From MFD04580-c1 sp963702995 (GTDB lineage: Bacteria > Planctomycetota > Phycisphaerae > Tepidisphaerales > Tepidisphaeraceae): a DNA stretch of 64,000 nucleotides. The stretch is from the NCBI GenBank assembly GCA_963702995.1, contig OY969783.1, positions 3,720,001 to 3,784,000 of the forward strand. Reading direction: 5' to 3'. The notes under the pieces were generated by a model. It made no database searches. It worked only from the letters and a program-made list of their open reading frames with translations, and had not been told where the DNA came from. Positions within the stretch are counted from its first letter, which is position 1. Each line of letters starts with the position of its first letter. Of the stretch, positions 51,001 to 63,000 are shown piece by piece. The position numbers and the translations under genes were made by a program.

Positions 51001-54000
51001 TCTTGAAGCTGGTCTGAACCGTCGAGTTGTTGGTCCACTGAACGTGGGTGGCCGTATCGGACGTCGCGTTGACGGTCACGGCGGAGGGGGCGGCAACCGG
51101 TGTCGTCGCCGAGGCCGCATTGCTGACCGCCCCATCGCCCGTCGTATTGAGGGCGAAGACGCGGTACTTCGTCGTTGCCGATTCGGCGGCCGCCGTATCG
51201 GTGTAGCTGGTTGTGTTGGCGGCAAGGGTCGTCAGGGTGGACCAGGTCACGCCGTTGTCGGTCGAATGCTCGACCCTGAAGCCCGTCTCGCCGGAAGAGT
51301 TGTCCGTCCAGGCGAGGGCGACGTGCGTCGGGGCCGAGGCTGTGGCGGTGAGGCTTGTCGCCCCCGCCGGAAGCGTCGTGACGGTGACGGGGCCGGCAGA
51401 GTTCGAGGAAGCACCGCCTTTGATCGAGGCGACCTCATACTCGTACGTCGTGCCTTCCAGGACCGCAGTATCGTCGTAGCTCGTTGTGTTCGGCCCGCCC
51501 ACGTACACCAACGTCCAGTTCACGCCGTCGGTCGATCGGAGCAACGGATAGCCGTCTTCATTGGCCGAATTGTCCGCCCACGTGACATGAACACTCGTCG
51601 CCGACGTGGCCGACGCCGCCAGGTGGGTCGGTTCGTTCGCCAAGGTGCTGATCGTGAGCGGGTCTGATGCGACCGACTCCCCGGTCGAATTGAACGCCTT
51701 CACGCGGAAGCGATATTGCGTTGCTTCAGTCAGACCGCTCACCGTGTAGAACCCTGTTCCGCCCGAGCTGGCGACCGCGGCCTGGTCGCCGCCGATCGCG
51801 GACCACCGTTGCCCAACGGAGTCGTACTGCTCAATGCGGTAGCCGGTTTCGGCGGCGGAGTTGTCCGTCCAGTAGAGCCTCAGGCTCGTCTGGGACAATT
51901 GATCGGACGACAGGCCAGTTGGTTTGGCCGGCAGCGTGGTTGCCGTGGACGTACTGCTCAAGGCGCTGTCGCCGCCGCCGTCCGTGGCGATGAGCTTATA
52001 CGTGTAGCCCGTCGCTTCGGTCAGCGCCGAGTCGTCGTAGGAAACATCCGACGCGCCCGGGTGCGACACGGCACTAAACGCCCCACCATTCACGGACCGG
52101 TAGAGGGTGTAGCCGGTCGCCCCCGCCGAGGCGGCCCAGGTGACGTGGGTCGCGGCATCGCTGCTCGCAGTGGCGACGACGTTCGTCGGCGCCGCCGGGA
52201 CGGTTGTCACGCTGAGCGTGCCCGTGGACGCCGAGTCCCCGCCGGTCCCGGCCGCCACGATCGTGTATGTGTACGCCGTGCCGCTGGCGACCGTGGTGTC
52301 GTGGAAGCTGATCGCGTTGGCGGCCAGGGTGCTCCCCAACTGGGTGGGCGAGCCCGCCCCGGTCGCACGGTAGACCTTCACCCCGGTCTGGTTGGCCGAC
52401 ACGTTCACCCAGCTCAGGTCCACTTCGCTTGCGCTGTTGAGCGTGGCGGCGACGGTGCTCGGGGCCGCGGGAAGTGTGGAGACATTCGCCAGATTGCTGT
52501 CAGCGGCGTTCCCGGTGGTGTCGCGTGCGACCACCTTGTAGACGTACGCGGTGGCCTCGGTGAGGCCCGAGCCGTTGTACGTGACCGCCGTCCCGACATC
52601 AGTCCCCGCGTCGAACGTGCCGCCGTTATCGCTGGAGATGTAGATCGTGTACCCGGTCGCGCCGGTCACGGCGGACCAGGTGACGTGCGTCGTCACAGCG
52701 CTCGTCGGCGTCGCGGCGAGGTCCGAGACGGCCGCCGGGACGGTCGTGGCGGCCGCTGTCGCGCTCCAGGCCGATTCGCCCGAGGCATCAACCGCTTTCA
52801 CACGGTAGCTGTACTGCGTCCCGCCGACGACGGTGGTGTCGGCGTAGCTGACGGCCGGAGCGTTCACCGTGGTCAGGTCGGCGAAGGCGCCGGCGCCGAT
52901 CTTGCGCTGGAGGACGTATTGCGTCGCGCCGGTCACGGCGTCCCAGGCCACGTCGATGTGCGTCGCCGAGGCGGGCGTGGCCGCGAGGTTCCGCGGCTGC
53001 GCCGGGAGCGTGGTCGCGCCGACCGTCGCCGCGATGCCGTCGCCGGTCGTGTCTTCCGCGGTGACGCGGTAGGTGTAGGTCGTCCCGGCGGCCGCGGTGT
53101 TGTCGTGGTAGACGGTGACGCCGGCGGCGGTGTGGTCGAGCGTGGACCAGCCGCCGCCGTCGTTCCGCTCGACGAGGTAGGCCGTGGCGCCAATCGCGCC
53201 GTCCCATGAAAGGTTCACGGCGCCGGCGGTGACGCTGGTGACGACCAGGTTCGCGGGCGTGGCGGGGACGGTGGTCGCCGTCACGTCGCTGGCGGCCGAT
53301 GCGCCCGTGTCATTCAGGGCGACGATCCGGTATTTGTAGTTCACGCCGCCGCTGGTGGAGACGTCGTGATACGTCGTCCCTTGGGTGTTCGTCGCGACGG
53401 CGGTGGACGTCACCCAGTTGTCGGTCGAGCGGGTGATTGTGTACCCCCTGGCCCCGCCGGTGGCGTCCCAGGCCAGGTCCACTTCGCCGGCTGACTGCGG
53501 CGTCGCGGTGAAGTTGGCCGGGGCGTCGGGGAGCGTCCACAGGTCCGGCGTCGAAGCGACCGCGCTTTCGCCCGACCCGTTGACGGCCGTGACTTCGTAG
53601 TCGTACTGGGTCGCGCTGCTCAGGCCGGTATCGCTATAGGCGTGGGCGCCGCCGACGATATCGCCGCCCACCTGATGGAAGATTCCGCCGCCGTCGGCGC
53701 GGTAGAGGCGATAGGCCGTGGCGCCGGTCACAGCGTCCCACGAAAGATCGACGCGGGCGTTGCTGACGACCGTGAAAGCCAGGTTCGCCGGGGCCGCCGG
53801 GATGGATGTGGCCGTGACGGATGTGCTGGGCAGGCCGTTGCCGCCCCCGTTGAAGGCGACGACTTCATAGTCGTATGCGGTCCCCGCGGCGACGGTCATG
53901 TCATTGAAGCCGACCGCATTGGCCGCAAGGTCAGAGCCGACCTGAGCGTAGCTCCCGCTGCCGGAGGGACGTCGGAGCACCTGGAAGCCGGTCGCGTTGC

Positions 54001-57000
54001 CGGAGGTGTTGGTAAAGGTCAGGTCGATCTCCCCGGCCGAGACGGGCGTGGCGACGAGGGTGTTCGGGGCGCTGGGCGCGGTGAGCGCGGCGACGGTCGG
54101 GCTGCCGGCCGAGTCGCCTGAGCCGTCGGAGGCGACAACCTTGAACGTGTAGCTCGTCCCCTCGGTCAGACCGGTCGCGTCGTATGACGTGGCGAGGCCG
54201 GCCGCGTGCCCGGCATCGTAGGTCGTGCCGCCGTTGGTTGAGGCGTAGACGGTGAACCCGGTCGCGCCCAGCGGGGCGGCCCACGTCAGGTGGACGCCCT
54301 GCGGCGTGGTTGTCGCCGTGAGGTTCGTCACCGGCCCGGGCTGGGTCGTGACGCTCCCGGCCGCGGTGAAGCCGGACTGCCCGCTGAGGGTCACCCCCGC
54401 AAGGCGGTAGGTATAGACGGTCCCGGCGGCGACGGTCGTGTCGGAGTAAGAGGCGGCATTGCCCGCCGGAGTGGCGAGAGCGTCGAACGGGCCGTTGCCG
54501 ATCGCGCGTTCCAGCACATAGCTGTCGGCGCTGGGATCGTTGTTCCAGGAGATGTCCACCCGCGACGCGGAGACGGCGCTGGCCGAGAGGCCCTGCGGCG
54601 GGGTCGGCAGGCTGGCTGTCGAGTAGTCCACCGCCGTCCCCAACTCGCCGGCGGCCGAGACGGCCACCACGCGATAAGCGTACTGGGTGTTGCCGGTCGT
54701 GTTCGTGTCGTTGTACGACGGGGAATTGGCGGGGATGGCGTTGTTCTGCACCACCCAGCCGTGACCTTCGTTCCGGTAGACGATGTAGTGGTCTGCGCCG
54801 CTCACGGCCGACCAGGCGAGGTCAATCTCCGAGATATCGTTCGGGATCGGCGTGACCGAGAAACTGGTCACGGCGGCCGGGCCGGTGCTCGCGGTGGCGG
54901 TCGCGCTGGGTGCCGACGCGGCCGCCCCATTGTCCGCCACGACGCGGTACGTGTAGGTCGTGACGCTGACAAGCGCCGTATCGGTGAATGCCGTCACGTT
55001 CGCGCCAACATGGCCGGCGGTGACCCACGACCCGCCCTGCTGCCGCTGGATGGTGAAGCCGGTCTCGCCGGTCGAGTGGTCCGTCCAGGCGAGGGTGACG
55101 GACGTCGAATCGCTGCCGGTCTGGAGCAGGTTGCTCGGCGCCGTCGGGAGCGTGGTCACGGCGAGCGACGCGCTGGGCGCGCTGTCGCCGGCGGCGTTGA
55201 TGGCGATGACGCGGTAGGTGTAGGCCGTCGTCTGGGCAACCGTCGCGTCGGTGGCGGAGGTCGCGTTCGCGGCCAGGTTTGAGCCGAGCTGCGCCCAGGT
55301 GTTCCCGCCGTCATCCGAACGCTCGAACTTATAGCCGGTCGCGCCGGTCGAGGCGGACCACGACGCCGTCACGCTGGTGTCGGCCAGCGTCGCGGTGGCC
55401 AGGTTCCGCGGGGCCGTGCAAAGCGTCGTGGCGGACGCCGTGGCCGCCGCCGAGCTTCCGCCGGCGTTGTCGGCCGTGACGCGGAAATGAATGACCGACG
55501 CACTGGACAACCCGGTAATCTGGAAGCTCGTCCAGCCGGCGGGAGCGCCGCCGTAGTAGCTGTAGTCGCCGCCGCCGGTCGCGGTGTAGATCGAATAGCC
55601 CGTCTGGCCGCTGCTGGCGCTCCAGGCGAGGTCAATCCGGGTGTCGGAGACGGTCGTGGCGGTGAGGTTCTGCGGGGTCGCGGGGGTCGTGGTGACTGTG
55701 GCGGTGGCGCTTGCGCCGCGCCGGTGGTGTTCCGGGCGGTGACGCGGTAGGAGTAGGACGTGCCCGTCGCCGCCGAGGCGTCGGTATAGGCCGGGGCCAT
55801 CGGGTCGGCGACGCTGTAGGTCGTCGCCAGGTCGGACCAGGTGACGCCGGCGTCGGCCGATCGCTCAATGTGATACGTGGCGGCCCCGGTGACCGGCGAC
55901 CAGCCAAGCTGCACGTTTCCATTCCCGGCTTCGGCGGCGGCGAGGCCCTGCGGGGCGGCCGGGACGGTCGTCACCGTGACCGAGCCGCTGTTGGCCGACG
56001 GGTTCGCCGCGCCGACCGCGACAACGTAGTAGGTGTAGGTCGTCCCGCCGGCGGCGGTGGTGTCGTGGAAGCTGGTCGCGTTCGCCGCGAGCGTGGCGCC
56101 GAGTAGAGCGGCCGCCCCGGCACCGGTGGCGCGGTAGATGTTCACGCCGGTTGCCGCGGCGGAATTGTTTGACCAGGTCAGGTCAACTTCTGCCGCCGAG
56201 ACCGGCGTCGCCACGAGGCTGCTGGGGGCGGCCGTCGGCGTCGTCGCGGTGACCCCGTTGCTCGCGGCGCTGGCGCCGCCGACGTTGGTCGCCATGACCT
56301 CATATCGGTACTGGGTGCCGTCCACGGCCGCCGTGTCGTGGTAGGAATGAACGTTGGTCGCGACGGTCGTCAGGTCGCTCAAGGCGCCGTTGCCCACAGC
56401 GCGGCGGATGAGGTACCCGGCATTGCCGGTGACATTCGACCAGGCCAGGTCGATCTCGCTCGTCGAGATCGTTGTGGCGGCCAGGTCGCTTACCGCGACC
56501 GGGACGGTCGCCGTGCTCAGCACGTTGGAGCTGTCCGACGTCCCGCCCGAGCCGCTGGCGAAGATCTTGTACGAGTAGGGCGTGGCCGCCGACAGCCCCG
56601 TATCGGTGAACGAGACCGCACCGGTGCCCGAGTTCGCCGGCACCACGCCCGAGAGGACGACCCAGTGCGCCCCGCCGTCGATCGAGCGGAGAACGGTGAA
56701 GCCGGTTTCGCCGGCGGAGTTGTCCGTCCACGTCAGGTGGATCGAGTTGGTCGTCGCCGAGACGCTGGCCAGGCTCGTCGGGGCGGCCGGTGGCGTGGTG
56801 ACAACCACTTGGGTCGCGACGCCGTCGCCGGCCGAATCAAACGGCGTGACGACGTACGTGTAACTCGTCGCCTCGTTCGCCGTGTTATCGACATACGTCC
56901 GGTCGGTCGTCCCGGCCGTGGCCACCACCACCGGGCTGCCGCCGTTGGCGGTCCGTTCGATCCGGTAACCGGTCGCCCCGGTCGAACTGTCCACCCAGGC

Positions 57001-60000
57001 CAGTGCGACCGAGTTGGCGATCTTCGCAGTCACCGTGACGCTGGTCGCCGGTGCCGGCAGGGTGGTGGCGGTCATGGTCGCGGCGTTGCCGCCTGTCGCG
57101 TCGATCGCCGTCACCCGGTACGTGTACCCCGTCGCCTCGTGCGCCGTCGTGTCGCTGTAGCGGTTGCTCGCCACGTTGGCGCTCAACAGCGTCCACGACG
57201 CGTCGCCCGTCGCCTTCCGCTCCACCGTGTACGACGTCGCTCCGTGGCTGCTGTCCCACGTCAGGCCCACCGTCGTGTCGCTCGACGCCACCGCGCTCGC
57301 GTTGGCCGGCGCCGCCGGGATCGTCAACGCCGTCCCCCGCGAAGCCAACCCCAGCGAATCGCCCGTGTCACCGCTGGAGATCACCCGGTACGTGTACGAC
57401 GTCCCCGGCGACGCCGTCGTGTCCGTGTACCCCACCGCGTCGAAGTTGAGCGGGCTGCCCAACTGCGTGAAGTTCACCCCGTCCGTCGAACGCTGCACCT
57501 TGAAGCTATTCACCCCCGCCAGGCCCCCCGTCCAGGCGAGGTCCACCCGTGTCGGGTCGGTCGCCGACGCCGTTACCGTCAACCCCGACACGTCCGCGGG
57601 CAGCGTGGACGCCGAAACCGTATCGCCGAACGGCCCCACGCCCGCGTCGTTCCGCGCCACCACCCAGGTACTGGCCCCCCGACGCCGGGGAGAGCCCCGA
57701 CACCACCGCCGTCGTCACGTTGCCGGCCACGTCGGCGTCCAGGGTCAGGTCCTCGCCCGAAGCGTGGTAGACCTGGTAGCGGGTCGCGCCGGCCACCGCG
57801 TTCCACGTGAAGCGGATCGACGTGTCGTCGATCGCCGCCGCCACGATCCCGCCCACCTGGCCCGGCTGCGTCAGCACCGCCGGCGACTGGCTGAACGCGC
57901 TGTCCCCCGCCGCGTTGTAGGCGACCACCCGGTACGTGTACGTCGTCGCCGAACCGACCGACGCGTCGTCATAGGACGTTGAGCCCGTCGCGATCGAATC
58001 GATCACCGTGAAGCTCACCCCGTCCGTCGAACGCTCCACCCGATACCCGGTGGCGGCCGCCGAATGGTCCGCCCACGACAGGTTCACATGCCCCGGGCCC
58101 GACGCGGCCGCCGTCAGCCCCGTCGGGGCCGCCGCGTACGTCGTCACCGTCGCCGTGTTGCTTGGCGACGAATTCCCCCCCGCGTCCGCCGCACGCACGC
58201 GGTACGTGTATGCCGTCCCCTCCGTCGCGCCGCTGTCGTCGTAGCTGGACGCCCCCGCCCCGACGCTGTCGATCTGCGTGAACGTCCCCGCTCCCGTCGC
58301 ACGCTCGATCACAAAACCGCTCTGGCCCGCCGAGTGGTTCACCCACGTCAGGCGCACCGTCGTCGTGTTCGTCGCCGACGCGACCAGCGTGGACGGCGCC
58401 GCAGGGAGCGTCGTCACGCTCAACGGGTTCGACGCCGCCGCCTGGCCACCCGCGTCTGCGCCACGATCCGGTACGAATAGGCCGTACCCTCCGTCACGGT
58501 GGTGTCGGTGTAGGTGGAGAAGAGGCTGACCGTCGCGACGTTGGTGAAGGTCACGAAATTGTCGGTCGAGCGCTCGATGACCGAGGCGCCGAGGCCGGCG
58601 GAGTTGTCGGTCCAGGAGAGCCCGACGCTGCTTGCCGTGACGGCCGTGGTCGCAAGGTTGGAGGCGGCCGCCGGGAGTGTGGTCCCCGTGATCGGGCCGG
58701 CGGCCGCACTGGTCGTGCCGCCGTGGGTCGCCTGGATCTCGAAGCTGTACGTCGCGGCCTGCGACAGCCCTGTGGCCGTGCCGGTGGTCGCTCCGGAAGC
58801 CGCGGTGCCCACGATCGCGCAGGGCCCGCCGTTGGCGCTGGCCAGGATCGTGAAGCCGTCCGCGGAATGCGCGTTGTTATGCCAGGAGAACGTGGCGGTC
58901 GTCTGCGTAACCGCCGTCAGCGCAAAGGCTGTCGGGGCGGCCGGGAGCGTCTGGCTCGTCGCGATATTGCTGGCGGCCGAGGTGCTGAGGGTGCTGGTGG
59001 CGACAACTTCGTAGGCGTAGGAAGTCCCTTCGACGACCGTCGTATCCGAGTAGTGCCCGGAGGTACCGGTCGTATCGATCGGCGAGAAGTGAACCCCGTC
59101 GGTCCCGCGCAGGATGGTGTAACCCGTGGCGGCCGGCGAGTCGGCGGTCCACGTCAGGGCGACCGGGCCGGTGCCGTTGGCGGCGGCGGCGAGGTCCGTG
59201 ACAGCGATCAGAGGCGTGGTGGCCTCGGCCTGGGCCGCGGCGCCGTCGCCGGCGGAATCAAACGGCGTGACGACGTACGCGTAGACCGTCCCCTCGGCAA
59301 GGCCCGAATCGAGATACGTTCGGTCGGTGGCGCCGGCCGTCGTGACGACATGAAAGGCGCCGCCGTTGTCGGAGGCGCTCGATGCGGAAGCCGGTGGCGC
59401 CCCCGGTGTTGTCCGCCCAGGCCAGGCTCACCGACTGCGCGGATTGCGGCGTGATGGTAAGGCTGGTCGCCGGTGCCGGCAGGGTGGTGGCGGTCATGGT
59501 CGCGGCGTTGCCGCCTGTCGCGTCGATCGCCGTCACCCGGTACGTGTACCCCGTCGCCTCGTGCGCCGTCGTGTCGCTGTAGCGGTTGCTCGCCACGTTG
59601 GCACTCAACAGCGTCCACGACGCGTCGCCCGTCGCCTTCCGCTCCACCGTGTACGACGTCGCTCCGTGGCTGCTGTCCCACGTCAGGCCCACCGTCGTGT
59701 CGCTCGACGCCACCGCGCTCGCGTTGGCCGGCGCCGCCGGGATCGTCAACGCCGTCCCCCGCGAAGCCAACCCCAGCGAATCGCCCGTGTCACCGCTGGA
59801 GATCACCCGGTACGTGTACGACGTCCCCGGCGACGCCGTCGTGTCCGTGTACCCCACCGCGTCGAAGTTGAGCGGGCTGCCCAACTGCGTGAAGTTCACC
59901 CCGTCCGTCGAACGCTGCACCTTGAAGCTATTCACCCCCGCCAGGCCCCCCGTCCAGGCGAGGTCCACCCGTGTCGGGTCGGTCGCCGACGCCGTTACCG

Positions 60001-63000
60001 TCAACCCCGACACGTCCGCGGGCAGCGTGGACGCCGAAACCGTATCGCCGAACGGCCCCACGCCCGCGTCGTTCCGCGCCACCACCCAGTACCGGCCCCC
60101 CGACGCCGGGGAGAGCCCCGACACCACCGCCGTCGTCACGTTGCCGGCCACGTCGGCGTCCAGGGTCAGGTCCTCGCCCGAAGCGTGGTAGACCTGGTAG
60201 CGGGTCGCGCCGGCCACCGCGTTCCACGTGAAGCGGATCGACGTGTCGTCGATCGCCGCCGCCACGATCCCGCCCACCTGGCCCGGCTGCGTCAGCACCG
60301 CCGGCGACTGGCTGAACGCGCTGTCCCCCGCCGCGTTGTAGGCGACCACCCGGTACGTGTACGTCGTCGCCGAACCGACCGACGCGTCGTCATAGGACGT
60401 TGAGCCCGTCGCGATCGAATCGATCACCGTGAAGCTCACCCCGTCCGTCGAACGCTCCACCCGATACCCGGTGGCGGCCGCCGAATGGTCCGCCCACGAC
60501 AGGTTCACATGCCCCGGGCCCGACGCGGCCGCCGTCAGCCCCGTCGGGGCCGCCGCGTACGTCGTCACCGTCGCCGTGTTGCTTGGCGACGAATTCCCCC
60601 CCGCGTCCGCCGCACGCACGCGGTACGTGTATGCCGTCCCCTCCGTCGCGCCGCTGTCGTCGTAGCTGGACGCCCCCGCCCCGACGCTGTCGATCTGCGT
60701 GAACGTCCCCGCTCCCGTCGCACGCTCGATCACAAAACCGCTCTGGCCCGCCGAGTGGTTCACCCACGTCAGGCGCACCGTCGTCGTGTTCGTCGCCGAC
60801 GCGACCAGCGTGGACGGCGCCGCAGGGAGCGTCGTCACGCTCAACGGGTTCGACGCCGCCGCCTGGCCACCCGCGCTCTGCGCCACGATCCGGTACGAAT
60901 AGGCCGTACCCTCCGTCAGCGTCGAATCGGTGTAGGACGTCGTGGCATTCAGCGTGACGAGTGAAGTGAAGGTCGCGAAGCCGTCCGTGGATCGCTGCAC
61001 GACGAAGCTGGCGCGGCCGTTGGAATGATCCGTCCAGGCGAGGTCCACGCCGCTTGTCGTCAGGTTGGAGCCCGCCAAACCGGTGGCGGCCGCCGGGAGG
61101 GTGGTCACGCTGATCGGCCCCGCCAGCCCGCTCCGCAGCTCGCCGCTGTTGGCTTCGATCTTGAAGCTGTAGGTCGTCGCCTGCGACAGCCCGCTGAGGG
61201 TCGCGCTCGTATCGCCCGCCGCCGCCGTGCCCGCCGTCGTGTACGTGGTGCCGTCGGTGCTGGAAAGGATCGTGAACCCGCTCGCGGCCAGCGAATTGTT
61301 CTGCCACGACACCGTCGCCGACGTCTGGGTGACGGCGGTCAGGGCGAACGCGGTCGGCGTCGCCGGGAGGGACTGCGTCGTCGCGGCGTTGCTGGCCGCC
61401 GAAACGGTGGCGGTATTCGTCGCGACGACCTCGTAGAAGTAGGTCGTCCCTTCCGAGACCGTCGTGTCGGCGTAGCGGCCCGACGTGCCGGTCGTATCGA
61501 TCGGCGTGAAATGCGTTCCGTCGCTGCTCCGCAGGATCGCATAGCCCGTGGCGGCCGCCGAATTCGCCGTCCAGGTGAGGTCGATCTCTGTCGCGCCGTG
61601 AGCGGCCGCGGCGAGGTCTGTCGCCGCGATCAGCGGCGTGGTGACAGCGTCGGTCGGCTGCGAGTTGTCCGACGTGCCGGCCGGGCCGTCGCAGAAGACG
61701 CGGTATTGATATGCCGACCCTTCGGCAACCGTGGTATCGGTGTAGCCAAGGCTGTCGCCTGCGAGCGTGGCGATGGTGTTGTAGGTCTGCCCGCCATCGT
61801 CGGAGCGCTGCACCTTGTAGTGCGTCTCAGTATTCGAATTATTGACCCAGGTCAGCCCGATCGAGTTGGGCCCGTTCACGGCGGCGACGAGCCCGGTCGG
61901 CGTGGCGACGTGCGTGGTGACGCCCGCGGTATCGGTCGGCGCCGACGAGCCGCTGGCGTTGGCCGCCGAGACGCGATAGGTGTACGCGTTGCCTTCCAGG
62001 ACGGTGGAGTCAACGTAGGTGGTGTCGCCGGACGCGGCCGGCGTAGCGATCGTCTGCCAGATGCCGTCGGTCCCGGAGCGTTCAATGGTGTACGCAGTCG
62101 CGCCGAGCACGCCGTCCCAGCTCAATGTCACCGCGCGTACGCTGGCGGCGACGGCCGTGAAGCCCGCCGGCGTGGCGGGGATGCTCGTCGCGGCCGCTTC
62201 GGCTGAATAGCCCGAATCGCCACCCGTGCCCGTGGCGCGGACACGATAGGTATACATCGTGCCGGGGGCGGCGGTCGTGTCGGTGTACGTGGTGACGCCG
62301 GCGTTGACGGTGTCGATCTGCGCGTAGCCGCTTGCGCCGGTGGAGGAACGTTCGATCTTGAAGCCGGTGGCGCTGCTGGAGTTGTCGGTCCAGGAGAGCA
62401 GGACGCCGTCGCCGCTGACCGACGCCTGCAAGGCGCTGGGGGCGGCGGGCGGGGTCGTCACGGTGGACCAGGCGGACCAGGCGGAATCGCGGCCGCCGCC
62501 CATCGTCGCCTTGACGTAGTAGCTGTAGACCGTCCCTTCGGCCGCCGTGGCATCGTCGTAAGACGTGGCGTCCGCCGCGAGCGTGGCGAGGGTCGTCGGC
62601 TGATTGGCCGCAAACGCCCAGCGCTCGACGACGTAACCCGTCGCCGCCGTCGAGTGGTTCGCCCAGGTGAGGTGAACACCGGTTGCCGACGTCGCCGTCG
62701 CGACGACCGTATCCGGCGCAGCGGGCATCGCGGACCCGACCACGGTGTTTGAATAAGCCGAAGGCCCGCCAACGCCGATCGCGCGAACGCGGAAGGTCGT
62801 ATCGGTCCCTTCGGTCACGGTGGCGGTGTACGCGGTCACGCTGGCGTCAACGTTGCCGATCGACGCGAACGCGCCGCCGTTGATCGAGGCCTCGACGCTG
62901 TAGCCGGTTTCGCCGGAAGAGTTGTCCGCCCAGGTCAGCGCAATGGTGGTCGCGGTCGCGTCGCCGACGGTCAGGTTGGTGGGGGCGGCCGGCGTTGTGG

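Noticed and set aside
51716..53209. Long plus-strand open frames antisense to the FnIII gene (up to about 500 codons)
   Set aside because: They are Arg/Gly/Ala-rich mirror frames created by GC-rich codon bias, without ribosome sites or family motifs.
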